Origin: Fibrobacter intestinalis
GTDB lineage: Bacteria; Fibrobacterota; Fibrobacteria; Fibrobacterales; Fibrobacteraceae
Assembly: GCF_900167415.1 (NCBI RefSeq)
Contig: NZ_FUWU01000029.1
Location: 1 to 39,429 of the forward strand
Direction of reading: 5' to 3'
Length of the DNA stretch: 39,429 nucleotides
In this document: one piece after another, positions 1 to 8,860 of the stretch
How the letters are laid out: each line of letters starts with the position of its first letter
Position numbering within the stretch: the first letter of the stretch is position 1
Made by a program: the position numbers and the translations under genes
Notes under the pieces: model-generated
What the model was told of the DNA's origin: nothing
The model's input: only the letters and a program-made list of their open reading frames with translations
Database searches by the model: none

Positions 1-1
1 C

Positions 2-478
2 CTGGCCAAGGGCGTCGACTACGAGGAGCTCCAGGAGCAGTACATCCTGTTCATCTGCCCGGACGACATTTTCCATAAGGGGAAGCCCGTTTACAGGTCC
101 CAGAACCTCGAGTGGGGCAGCCCGGAAATTTCGCTCGGGGACCTCTGCTACAAAAATTTCTATATATTTAAGAAGTACTCCGAAATCAAGGATGCGGCGA
201 CCCGCGAGTATATGCAGTATTTCGCCACCAAGCAGAGCGGCTCCGAAAAGATGGACCGCATCCGCAGGCTTGTCGAAAAATACCGCCAGGATCCCGCAGC
301 GAGGAAGGCTTACATGACTCTGGAACAGGAATTCAACATCCGTTACAAGAAAGGCCGTTCCGAAGGTGCCGACTTCAGGAACAGGGAGCTTGCCAAGGGC
401 TTCCGCGATGATGGTGTTTCCATTGAAATCATCGCCAAGCGTACTGGCCTCACCCCCGAGGAAATCAAGGCGTTGTAA
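2..478 (+). CDS. PD-(D/E)XK nuclease family transposase (Rpn-like), 3' part
   Basis: The gene is cut by the left edge; the reading frame is open from base 2 to the TAA at 476-478, giving about 158 residues. The visible part matches the C-terminal portion of the Rpn/PDDEXK_2 'nuclease family transposase' group: a YILFICPDD-F segment followed by a loop with a short CY-NFYIFKKY strand, a charged helical stretch, and a C-terminal tail containing RRLVEKYRQDP and a small helix-turn-helix-like end (IAKRTGLTPEEIKAL). Family members are about 300 residues, so roughly half is missing and the catalytic core lies outside the window. Rpn proteins act on DNA and promote recombination; many copies per genome are usual in Fibrobacter-like bacteria. 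Family assignment is by pattern recognition of a partial protein. Confidence 0.75.
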   Translation: MAKGVDYEELQEQYILFICPDDIFHKGKPVYRSQNLEWGSPEISLGDLCYKNFYIFKKYSEIKDAATREYMQYFATKQSGSEKMDRIRRLVEKYRQDPAARKAYMTLEQEFNIRYKKGRSEGADFRNRELAKGFRDDGVSIEIIAKRTGLTPEEIKAL

Positions 479-485
479 TTTTGAA

Positions 486-512
486 AGGGTCGCTCCCGTG
501 AAGGGCGGCCCT
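486..512 (+). terminator. Possible terminator hairpin after the Rpn-like gene
   Basis: An 8-bp stem (AGGGTCGC with GCGGCCCT, one G-T pair) with an 11-base loop starts 7 bases after the stop codon. The downstream tract is only weakly T-rich (GTTCTGTTT), so termination is uncertain. The remaining space to 701 shows no gene; it holds a short CCGC-AG-GCGG hairpin followed by six T at about 671-688. Confidence 0.35.
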
Positions 513-701
513 GTTCTGTTTCTGCGTCCGTTCCCGTTCGCAGTTCCTTGTCGAATGTTTGCCGTCTTGATCTTAGGACGATTTTGACCGTTTGCCGCTT
601 CATTTTTTATTATGGCTAGAGAGCCAGTGAAAGCTTGTAGCGCAAGCGGAACGCTTTCCCAAGAAACCAGCCGCAGGCGGATTTTTTAAATTGCTTTTGC
701 A

Positions 702-2165
702 ATGAATGTGCGGTTTTTCCTGATTTTCCTTTTGATGCCTCTTCTTCTTTGTGCGGAAGAGGTTTCAAATGTGGACTCTCTGTCGGGTTCGTCGAATGTG
801 CCCAATACCGCCGAAACGGATGAATCCAAAAGCGTTTCGTACTATCTGACTCGTCCCTTTGCCTATGTCGTCCAGCCCCTGCTCGATATTCTGGTGTTTC
901 CTTTTTCTGCGCCGATTCGCTATGTGAACAAAAACGATGTGATTGAAAAAACGGTAAACGCTTTGGCTTTCGGCAAGGACAAAAATATCTATCTCTATCC
1001 GGAGTTCAACTTAAAGCCGGGAACGCAGACGCAGATGGGCCTCGCTTATCGCCATCGCAATATGATTTTCCGAAAAGATTACTTTGTTGCAAATGCAGCT
1101 CTGTATGTCAATAGCGATCTCAAATTTTCCCTGCGCTATACCAAGCGGAATCTGTTTGGCAGCGATTTTTTTGTCGGCGGGCGCGCCAATATGGTGATGG
1201 ATAGGGACGCGGGTTTTGCCGTGCCCCGTTCGCTGACACGTTTCGATACCCACGAGCCCTTTGTCTATACGGACTCCAGCTATGGATTCCAATTCCGATT
1301 AGGGCATCCTCTGGTTTTGGTTCCCAATATGGATATTCAGGCGCAGGTGGGCATTGAACATCGGCTTTACAATTATCCGGATATTAAAGATACGATTCTG
1401 GTTGAACATCCTCTTTTTGACCCGTCTCTTCGCGGGTTTTATCAAGATCACTACCAGTTCCCGTTCAGCGTTTCGCTGACCTACGATAATACGGACGCTC
1501 CGTTTGTGCCGACCAGGGGATTTCGCATTTCTTCGACGTGGACATATACGAATGTGGCGGATTATACGGGGGAGAACGTTCGTCCGGGCGCCAATTCCAA
1601 GGATCACGACTACCAATCGTTTGATTTTGTGGCACAGCATTATTTCTATTTGGGAAAGGACGATTCGCAATACGGGCTTTCGGTCAAGGAGGCGCGGGAA
1701 TTCCGGAAATTCTATACCGACTTTTCTTGGGAAGAAACGCTGCGTTTGTGGCGTCCCGAAAATATCCGACGGACCCTTTTGAATCGTCGGGTGCTGGCCG
1801 TGCAGTTCCGGTTGCGGCAAATGTGGGAAATGGAGAGCGGAGGGGCTCCCTTCAATGCCTTTTTTAATGCGGGCGGTACATTTCCGCTGCGAGGCTATAC
1901 GCGTAGATATTCTGATTATGCGCTAAAAGGAATTTCCGTGGAGTACCGCTGGCCCATCGACAGATTGGTGGACGGTGTGGTTTTTGACGAATATGTTATG
2001 TATGGCAGGAATTGGTACGGGTTCGACGGGGAAAAATTACTGAACTCCTGGGGTTTTGGCATTCGAGTGCGTAAGCCCGATCTGTATTTGTTCCGCGTGC
2101 AAATCGGTTTTCACGGATTGAACGGTTTTTCCGTCATCTGTACGGTCGCTCCCGAATTCCAGTAG
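702..2165 (+). CDS. BamA/TamA-family outer-membrane beta-barrel protein
   Basis: 487 residues with an N-terminal Sec signal (residues 1-18, hydrophobic, ending LLLCA). The rest has the alternating aromatic/polar strands of a surface-antigen (Omp85) barrel. Near the C terminus it carries FPLRGYTRRYSDYALKG, which resembles the conserved [V/L]RG[F/Y] lid-loop motif of the family, and a following EYRWPI strand. No POTRA repeats are visible: only about 75 residues precede the first barrel strands. It therefore resembles short POTRA-less Omp85 proteins more than BamA itself. No Shine-Dalgarno sequence is visible before the ATG, which lies in a small AATTGC-TTTT-GCAAT hairpin, so the start is somewhat uncertain. 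It stands alone between the Rpn-like gene and mdh. The substrate is unknown. Confidence 0.7.
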   Translation: MNVRFFLIFLLMPLLLCAEEVSNVDSLSGSSNVPNTAETDESKSVSYYLTRPFAYVVQPLLDILVFPFSAPIRYVNKNDVIEKTVNALAFGKDKNIYLYPEFNLKPGTQTQMGLAYRHRNMIFRKDYFVANAALYVNSDLKFSLRYTKRNLFGSDFFVGGRANMVMDRDAGFAVPRSLTRFDTHEPFVYTDSSYGFQFRLGHPLVLVPNMDIQAQVGIEHRLYNYPDIKDTILVEHPLFDPSLRGFYQDHYQFPFSVSLTYDNTDAPFVPTRGFRISSTWTYTNVADYTGENVRPGANSKDHDYQSFDFVAQHYFYLGKDDSQYGLSVKEAREFRKFYTDFSWEETLRLWRPENIRRTLLNRRVLAVQFRLRQMWEMESGGAPFNAFFNAGGTFPLRGYTRRYSDYALKGISVEYRWPIDRLVDGVVFDEYVMYGRNWYGFDGEKLLNSWGFGIRVRKPDLYLFRVQIGFHGLNGFSVICTVAPEFQ

Positions 2166-2214
2166 TTTTGCCTAAAGGAAAATTCTCGGCGGGAGCTTTG
2201 GCGAATCTCGCTAA

Positions 2215-3252
<1,038 letters not shown>

Positions 3253-3275
3253 TTTTCTTTTCCTCTTTGGAGAAC

Positions 3276-3315
3276 GCCCCGAAAAGTCTCGTACTTTCGG
3301 GGCTTTTGCTTTTTT
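3276..3315 (+). terminator. Rho-independent terminator of mdh
   Basis: A perfect 9-bp stem, GCCCCGAAA with TTTCGGGGC, encloses a 10-base loop and is followed by TTTTGCTTTTTT. It starts 23 bases after the mdh stop. Confidence 0.9.
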
Positions 3316-3360
3316 CAATGCGGATGTTTTCTTTTTTCCTTGCGGATCACGAGATGCTTC

Positions 3361-3422
3361 GCTTCCTTTAGGCGAATTGCCTCTTTTAGGACGGAATCGG
3401 AGATTTCAAGTTCCAGGGATGC
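3361..3422. repeat. Dispersed composite intergenic repeat, copy 1
   Basis: Two modules, GCTTCCTTTAGGCGAATTG (3361-3379) and a 32-bp module beginning ACGGAATCGGAGAT (3391-3422), recur almost unchanged in the repeat cluster at 34.9-35.4 kb. No coding potential is convincing here. The gap between the mdh terminator and potC (3316-3655) consists of this repeat, a GTT/AAC heptad array, and unassigned sequence. Confidence 0.7.
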
Positions 3423-3548
3423 TCGCCCCATGGGCTGCCCCTTTTCCCTTCACCCTATTCCCCGCCACGCTTTGTAGTTGGAAGTTTTGGTTTGGTGGGG
3501 TGGAATTGGATGTTGCGCCATAGCGAGAAGGGGAAACTCGGTTATCAG

Positions 3549-3590
3549 TTCCAACTTCCAACTTCCAACTTCCAACTTCCAACTAACCAC
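3549..3590. repeat. Heptanucleotide tandem array (TTCCAAC)6
   Basis: Six perfect head-to-tail copies of TTCCAAC. It is followed by TAACCAC and preceded about 60 bases upstream by GTAGTTGGAAGTT, the inverse orientation of the same theme. Comparable period-7 arrays lie near 10.0, 24.2 and 34.7 kb. Confidence 0.95.
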
Positions 3591-3655
3591 TACCCAAGCG
3601 AATCGGGTGGAATTTTGTATATAAGCCTTCAATTTTTGTTCGTACTTCCGCGGTT

Positions 3656-4483
3656 TTAAAATCTTTTGGCTTTTTCCGCTTTGCGTTCGCTTCGGACGCC
3701 TTTGAAAACGCCCAGCAGCATTGCAAAGAGGGTGAGGCTGAAAATGATGGTCGAAAGGGCGTGGATTTGCGGGGAAATTCCGCGTTTGAGCGATCCGTAA
3801 ATGTAGAGCGGAAGGGTTTGAGAATCCGGCCCGCTTGTGAAAAAACTCAAAATGAAATCGTCCAGGGAAAGGGTGAATGCCAAAAGTGCGCCGGCGATGA
3901 TGGCTGTGGAAAGTTGCGGCAAAATAACTCGGCACCAGGCTCCCGCAGTTGTCGCATACAAATCCCTTGCGGCTTCGATTTGTTCTTTTCCGATGTTCAC
4001 GAGTCGGCTTTGCACCACCAGAACGACAAAGCTGATTTCCAGGGTGATATGTGCGATAATCATCGTGAGCATGCCGGGGTCGAAGAGCGTTGTCCAGGAA
4101 CGGAAGAGGGCGAAAACAACGGCGAGGGCGATTGCCATCAGAATATCCGGCGTGACAACGGGAACATTGATGGACATGTCGAAAAAGTTCCGCATTTTTT
4201 TGCCCCAGGGCGTACGGTGCAGCCCGATGGCCAGAAGAGTGCCTAGCAGGGTGGCGATGATTGTGCTGACGACGGCGAGAACAAGAGTATTGACGGTCGT
4301 CGTTTGTACCATGGCGTTGTCAAAAAGCCCCCGATACCAGTCCAGAGTGAACCCGCTCCATTTTTGGCCGTGCTTGCTCGCATTAAAGCTCTGTTCTACC
4401 ACGAGAAACATGGGCATATACAAAAGGAGAAAGCCGATAAAGGTAAGGATAGAAACGATAATCGGAAGTTTGCGTTTAGACAA
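3656..4483 (-). CDS. potC: Spermidine/putrescine-type ABC transporter permease PotC
   Basis: 275 residues with about six membrane segments. The cytoplasmic coupling motif EAARDLYATTAGAWCRVILPQL (about residues 148-169) contains the EAA box typical of PotC. The start is a TTG at 4483-4481, chosen because a strong GGAGGA lies 8 bases upstream and the reading frame has no better start; it overlaps the end of potB by 8 bases, suggesting coupled translation. It forms the inner-membrane channel with PotB, powered by PotA. It is the last gene of the minus-strand run. No potD binding-protein gene follows; downstream is only a repeat-rich gap. Confidence 0.9.
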   Translation of the reverse strand: MSKRKLPIIVSILTFIGFLLLYMPMFLVVEQSFNASKHGQKWSGFTLDWYRGLFDNAMVQTTTVNTLVLAVVSTIIATLLGTLLAIGLHRTPWGKKMRNFFDMSINVPVVTPDILMAIALAVVFALFRSWTTLFDPGMLTMIIAHITLEISFVVLVVQSRLVNIGKEQIEAARDLYATTAGAWCRVILPQLSTAIIAGALLAFTLSLDDFILSFFTSGPDSQTLPLYIYGSLKRGISPQIHALSTIIFSLTLFAMLLGVFKGVRSERKAEKAKRF

Positions 4484-5378
4484 AGTTCTTTCCTCCGATC
4501 CGTTGGAAGATGATAAGGCTGATGACGCTCGTAAGAATCAGGACGACGCCGAGCATGGCACCGAAGGGCCAGTCGCTTGCCGAACCGAACTGCTGCTGGA
4601 TCAGGTTGCCGATGAGCATATACTTGCCGCCGCCCAGAAGGTCGCTGATCACATACATCCCGAGGCTAGGAACCAGGGTCAGAATGACGCTGGCGACAAT
4701 GCCTGGCATCATCTGCGAAAGAATGCCGTGCCGAAAAGTGCGTAAGGGACTTGCATAAAGATCGCGAGCCGCTTCAACGATTCCCCAGTCCAGGCGTTCA
4801 ACGCTTGTGTATAAGGGCAGCACGGAAAACGGGAGCATGGCGCTGACCATGCCGATATAGACGGCGAAACTTCCGGGATAGAGCGATTCGCTGTCGGCAA
4901 GAAGCCCCAAGAAGCGGGCGATACCGGCGGGAAACATTTCGGGGCCTAAAAGAATCATCCAGGCGGAAGTGCGGATGACCAGATTGGTACAGCTGGGAAC
5001 CATGATGAGCGTGAACCAGAATGCGCGCATGCTCTTGCCGCGGTTGGCGACCCAGAATGCCATAGGCAGCCCGATAACGAGACAGAGAACGGTTGTAAAG
5101 ACCGCTATTTTCAGACTGCGCCAAAGGATCAGCAGGTTGTCGGGCGACCAGCCGAAGGAACTGAATCCGAACAGGCGTTTTAAATTGGTGAAAGAAAATT
5201 CCCAGTTGATGCTGCCGTAACTGCCGCGTTCGGCAAAGGCGAGTACCATGAGAAAAATGGTCGGCAGCAAAAGAAAGACGAGAAGCCACAGAATGCCCGG
5301 TCCTGTGAGTAGCGCGCCGAATTTGCGCATTCGGCGGCGGGTCGTGAGCTTGCCTTCAAAAACTTCGGTCTGCTGCAT
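4476..5378 (-). CDS. potB: Spermidine/putrescine-type ABC transporter permease PotB
   Basis: 300 residues, normal for PotB. A cytoplasmic N-terminal tail (MQQTEVFEGKLTTRRRMRKF) is followed by a first membrane segment at about 24-48 and five more. The EAA coupling motif VEAARDLYASPLRTFRHGILP-like stretch lies near residue 200. The C-terminal half contains the PotB-typical segment GKYMLIGNLIQQQF. The gene starts one base after the potA stop (TGATATG) and overlaps potC, so the three are one transcription unit. Confidence 0.9.
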   Translation of the reverse strand: MQQTEVFEGKLTTRRRMRKFGALLTGPGILWLLVFLLLPTIFLMVLAFAERGSYGSINWEFSFTNLKRLFGFSSFGWSPDNLLILWRSLKIAVFTTVLCLVIGLPMAFWVANRGKSMRAFWFTLIMVPSCTNLVIRTSAWMILLGPEMFPAGIARFLGLLADSESLYPGSFAVYIGMVSAMLPFSVLPLYTSVERLDWGIVEAARDLYASPLRTFRHGILSQMMPGIVASVILTLVPSLGMYVISDLLGGGKYMLIGNLIQQQFGSASDWPFGAMLGVVLILTSVISLIIFQRIGGKNFV

Positions 5379-5379
5379 A

Positions 5380-6471
5380 TCAATCGCTCAAGACTTGCAG
5401 ATACTGCGGTTCCATGTACAAATTCACCGAATCGCCCGGATTGTAGATTTCATCGGGGTCGGTCATGACTCGGAGTTGCAGGCTTTTTCCGTTTTCTCCG
5501 GGAAGTTCCGCGATGAGTTCCCAGTAGTCGCCGCGGAAAATGCGTTGCAGGATTTTCGCAGGGAAAACATTGTTCGGAAAATTTTCGTCATTTTTGCAAA
5601 CGTGGATGTCTTCCATGCGAATGGCGATGCCGCCGCAGACTTTGCTTTCGGCATTGGCGTTCCATGCCGGGTCTTTTTCCAGAGCCAAATCGCCGAAATC
5701 CGTGTGCGCCATTTTTTCGGAAACGCGTTCGCATTCCAGAATGTTCGCTTCGCCGATAAAGGTGGAAACGAAACGGTTCACGGGATGTTCATAGACGTCT
5801 TCGGGGGAGCCGTCTTGGACAATTTGCCCTTGGTGCATAACCAGAATGCGATCGCTCACGGCAATGGCTTCGTCCTGGTCGTGGGTGACCAGAATAAAGG
5901 TCGTGTCGGTTTTTTTCTGCAATTCGCGGAGTTCCACCTGAAGTTTTTTGCGCAGGTTGGCGTCCAGAGCGGAGAGGGGCTCGTCCAAAAGGAGAATCTC
6001 CGGTTCGTTCACCAAGGCGCGCGCCAGGGCCGCCCGCTGCTTTTGCCCGCCGGAAAGAGTCGAGGGCATTTCTTTGGCGAGGTCGGCGATATTGACGAGT
6101 TCCAGCATGGCATTGACGCGTCGCTCGATTTCATCCTTGGGAACCTTTTGGCTTTTGAGCCCGAACGCCACGTTTCCGAAAATGTTCAGGTGCGGAAAAA
6201 GCGCATAATTTTGGAAAACCGTATTGATGGGACGTTTGGACGGGGATCGATTAGAAATGACCTGCCCGTTCAAAAGCACTTCGCCGGAGTCCGCTTTTTC
6301 AAAACCGCCGATAATGCGGAGAAGCGTCGTCTTTCCACAGCCCGAAGGACCGAGAAGCGTCACGAACTCTCCGTGCTTGACATCGACGTCGATGCCTTTG
6401 AGAACGGCTTTGGAACCGAAACTTTTATAGATGCTGCGAATTTGCAAATCGGTGCAAGGCAAAGGATCCAT
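5380..6471 (-). CDS. potA: Spermidine/putrescine-type ABC transporter ATPase PotA
   Basis: 363 residues. The ATPase domain has Walker A GPSGCGKT at 41-48, signature LSGGQ at 139-143, Walker B LLDEP near 161-165 and the switch His in VTHDQD. A TOBE-type regulatory domain occupies about 275-360. The start has GGAG five bases upstream. It is first of potABC and lies 78 bases after the HsdR_N gene, so it may be read from the alr promoter or its own. A polyamine substrate is inferred from the family; related transporters move other small cations or anions. Confidence 0.9.
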   Translation of the reverse strand: MDPLPCTDLQIRSIYKSFGSKAVLKGIDVDVKHGEFVTLLGPSGCGKTTLLRIIGGFEKADSGEVLLNGQVISNRSPSKRPINTVFQNYALFPHLNIFGNVAFGLKSQKVPKDEIERRVNAMLELVNIADLAKEMPSTLSGGQKQRAALARALVNEPEILLLDEPLSALDANLRKKLQVELRELQKKTDTTFILVTHDQDEAIAVSDRILVMHQGQIVQDGSPEDVYEHPVNRFVSTFIGEANILECERVSEKMAHTDFGDLALEKDPAWNANAESKVCGGIAIRMEDIHVCKNDENFPNNVFPAKILQRIFRGDYWELIAELPGENGKSLQLRVMTDPDEIYNPGDSVNLYMEPQYLQVLSD

Positions 6472-6549
6472 GGAATCTCCGATGAAGTTTGCGAAAAAAT
6501 AAGAAATTCGATTGTTTCTTTGGAACGGTAAAAGAAAGTTGCATCGTTT

Positions 6550-6993
6550 TTAATTGCCGCGTGAAAGGGTGCGGACGGGGACCGGATATTCTGGAATATC
6601 GGAAACGGGAGCGAAACTTTTTTTGTCGTCGGAAAGGGAAAAGAAAATGGCGCGATTTCCCAAGGCGAGCATGATGAACTGTGGCGTGAGAATGCGCAAA
6701 TACTTGTTTACCTGTGCTTGCAATGCTTGTGGGGATTCGACTCCGGGACGTTTGCATTCCACCAGGAGCCAGGGACGGTTCAGCGGATTTCCCGCCCGAA
6801 AATGATGGACAAGAATGTCCAGCCGGTCGGCGTTTTTCGGATCCAGAGCTTTCAAGGCGAATTCCGTTTCAATCAGGTGTGCGGGAACTTTTTTTTCCTT
6901 GATGAGCCAGGAGACGACCTGTTGGCGCACTTCTTCTTCGGGAGTTGCCGCGACTTCCTTTTGGCGAGAAATGTCAAAAACGGAACGGCTCAC
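6550..6993 (-). CDS. Small HsdR_N-domain protein (PD-(D/E)XK nuclease-like)
   Basis: 147 residues when started at the GTG at 6993-6991. That codon overlaps the pgpA stop as GTGA and has GGAG about 10 bases upstream; a longer frame to 7161 overlaps pgpA and has unconvincing sequence. The protein matches the free-standing version of the type I restriction enzyme R N-terminal domain: EEVRQQVVSWLIKEK, then RLDILVHHF (acidic metal ligand), then LLVECKRPG (the ExK half of a PD-(D/E)XK site). No HsdR motor domain and no hsdM or hsdS genes are near, so it is not a restriction enzyme subunit here. Such orphan proteins are common in Bacteroidetes-like genomes and their role is unknown. Confidence 0.75.
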   Translation of the reverse strand: MSRSVFDISRQKEVAATPEEEVRQQVVSWLIKEKKVPAHLIETEFALKALDPKNADRLDILVHHFRAGNPLNRPWLLVECKRPGVESPQALQAQVNKYLRILTPQFIMLALGNRAIFFSLSDDKKSFAPVSDIPEYPVPVRTLSRGN

Positions 6994-7466
6994 AGTAAAA
7001 AGCGCTCCACGCACAGAAGGCAGATTCCCGAGTAGATTCCGCCCAGAATATCGTCTGCCATCACTCCCCAGGCGCGCGGGAGTTTTTCCAGCCGATGAAT
7101 GCCCAGCGGTTTGAGTATGTCGAAAAAACGGAATAGGGCGAATCCCAAAGCGAGCATCCATGGGTCGCCGGTCAGGGTTTCTGGAGAAACGAATGCGAAT
7201 GCGGTGAAAATGCCAGCGGCTTCGTCGATGACAATCCAGCCGGGATCTTCCGTTTGCGAGTCCGCCATTGCCTTGTTCACAAAGGGAATCGCGACAAAGA
7301 ACGTCAGGACGGCGAGAAGGGCGAAACAGCCGGGGAATGAAACGAAAAGCAGCGGCCAGGAAAGAAGGGTGGCGAGCAGGCTTCCGAATGTTCCCGGCGC
7401 TTTTTTGGCGAACCCGGAACCGAAGAAGGTGACGACCAGCAGCGTAAATTTATCGGTTTTGCGCAT
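6990..7466 (-). CDS. pgpA: Phosphatidylglycerophosphatase A
   Basis: 158 residues, family length. It removes the terminal phosphate of phosphatidylglycerophosphate to give phosphatidylglycerol at the inner membrane. Family hallmarks are FGSGFAKKAPGTFGSL near the N terminus, the acidic motif WIVIDEAAGIFTAF, and FRFFDILKPLGIHRLEKLP with DDILGGIYSG near the C terminus; hydrophobic segments lie between. It starts 7 bases after the alr stop and overlaps the next gene by 4 bases, so it is the second gene of a tight operon. Confidence 0.92.
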   Translation of the reverse strand: MRKTDKFTLLVVTFFGSGFAKKAPGTFGSLLATLLSWPLLFVSFPGCFALLAVLTFFVAIPFVNKAMADSQTEDPGWIVIDEAAGIFTAFAFVSPETLTGDPWMLALGFALFRFFDILKPLGIHRLEKLPRAWGVMADDILGGIYSGICLLCVERFLL

Positions 7467-7473
7467 GGTGAAA

Positions 7474-8718
7474 TTATCGGAACGGGTAGGCGTTTAATGG
7501 AGGAATGCCGAATTCTTCTTTCAGATCGTCCCAGCGGATAAGCCGGTTCTTCCAGATGTATTTGCGGTAAAGTCTCCGCGCGACGCGGCTCGTGATTTCG
7601 TAGGGAATCGTGTGGTGCGCTTCGGCGACGGCTTCCATGGAAATGCGGGCATCGGCGGCTCCGTCCACGACGTTGACGGTCTCTCCGATTTGCGCGTCGG
7701 GAATGCGGCTGACATCGACCATGGTGGCGTCCATGCAGACCCGTCCGAGAATGGGGCAGAGCTGGTTTCGGATAAGGACGTAACCGTTGTTGTATTCGCC
7801 TCGCAGGTAGCCGTCCCCGTAGCCGATGGCGATTGTCGCAACCTTCGTCGGCTGTTGGGCGACCCAGTATTGCCCGTAAGAAACGCCTTCGCCAGTCGGC
7901 ACTTCATGAATCGTGCGAATGGTGGATTTGATAGTCATGACGGGCTTGAGTTCCGGGTATTCGAATCCTTCGGGAGGGGTTGCACCCATCGGATTGTAGC
8001 CGTAAAGGACAAGGCCCGGACGCACCATATCGAAATGGCTTTCCGGATGGCGCAACGTTCCCGCTGAACTGGAACAGTGACAAATTTTGGGGCGAATTCC
8101 CTCGTTGGTGAGAAGTTCCACCAGATTGGAAAAACGGTTGATTTGCTTTTGCGTGCTGGCGTTGGAATTTTTATCGATCATGTCGGCGGTGGCAAGATGC
8201 GTAAACAGCCCTTCTACATGCAAATGTTTCAAATTCAAAATCTGGCGAATGGTGTCGAAATCGTCGAAGCGGACGCCGTAGCGGTGCATTCCCGTGTTGA
8301 TGGCCAAGTGGGCGTCGCACGAAAGCCCGTTTTCTTTCAGGTATTCGTCAAAAGCGACGGCGGTTTTTAAATCGGAAAGAGCGGATGTCAGTTGGAACTC
8401 GGCAAGGTAGGGAAAGTCCGCAGGAATGCAGGGACCTAGAACGAGAATGGGCAAGTCCATGCCGTATTGCCGCAGAAGGATACCTTCGGAAAGGTGGGCG
8501 ACTCCCAGAAAATCGGCACCGCTGTATTTTGCCGCATAAGCGCAGGCGAGCGAACCGTGGCCGTAACTGTCGGCTTTGACGGGCAGCAGAATTTTGGTCT
8601 GCTTGGGAATGGATTTGCGGACAAATTGAATGTTGCTCGCGAGGGCGTCCAAATTGATTTCAATCCAGTTCGGGCGTGTGATGAGATTCAAATCGGGAGG
8701 AAGCTTTGATAAATTCAT
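7474..8718 (-). CDS. alr: Alanine racemase
   Basis: 414 residues from the ATG at 8718. It interconverts L- and D-alanine for peptidoglycan. The pyridoxal phosphate lysine is K48 in LLPVKADSYGHG and the opposite catalytic tyrosine is Y281 in GEGVSYGQYW. The AIGYGDG motif near 298 and the C-terminal beta domain are present. A longer open frame to 8916 exists, but it runs into the divergent upstream region and lacks similarity. The chosen ATG has no Shine-Dalgarno sequence. It is preceded by TATATT only 6 bases upstream, as expected for a leaderless message. First gene of alr-pgpA-HsdR_N. Confidence 0.93.
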   Translation of the reverse strand: MNLSKLPPDLNLITRPNWIEINLDALASNIQFVRKSIPKQTKILLPVKADSYGHGSLACAYAAKYSGADFLGVAHLSEGILLRQYGMDLPILVLGPCIPADFPYLAEFQLTSALSDLKTAVAFDEYLKENGLSCDAHLAINTGMHRYGVRFDDFDTIRQILNLKHLHVEGLFTHLATADMIDKNSNASTQKQINRFSNLVELLTNEGIRPKICHCSSSAGTLRHPESHFDMVRPGLVLYGYNPMGATPPEGFEYPELKPVMTIKSTIRTIHEVPTGEGVSYGQYWVAQQPTKVATIAIGYGDGYLRGEYNNGYVLIRNQLCPILGRVCMDATMVDVSRIPDAQIGETVNVVDGAADARISMEAVAEAHHTIPYEITSRVARRLYRKYIWKNRLIRWDDLKEEFGIPPLNAYPFR

Positions 8719-8724
8719 GCGGAA

Positions 8725-8730
8725 AATATA
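8725..8730 (-). promoter_or_regulatory. Putative -10 box of alr (leaderless start)
   Basis: On the minus strand TATATT is followed by TTCCGC and then ATG. Transcription would start at or within a base or two of the start codon, and no ribosome binding site exists. No clear -35 box was found. Confidence 0.5.
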
Positions 8731-8860
8731 GATTAAGAATTTTGCCGTGGGAAGAGTCCGCGCCGACTTCGGGATTGCGGGGCATTTCATTGCCGGATGC
8801 GTCTGCAAGGCTTCCCGTTGTCTTCCGCCTTTTGTAAATTTTGGGGCAAAGAGGAAAAAT

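Noticed and set aside
6550-7161. The longer 203-residue version of the HsdR_N gene
   Set aside because: The extra N-terminal residues overlap pgpA in another frame and look random; the GTG at 6993 has a ribosome binding site and the usual 4-base overlap.
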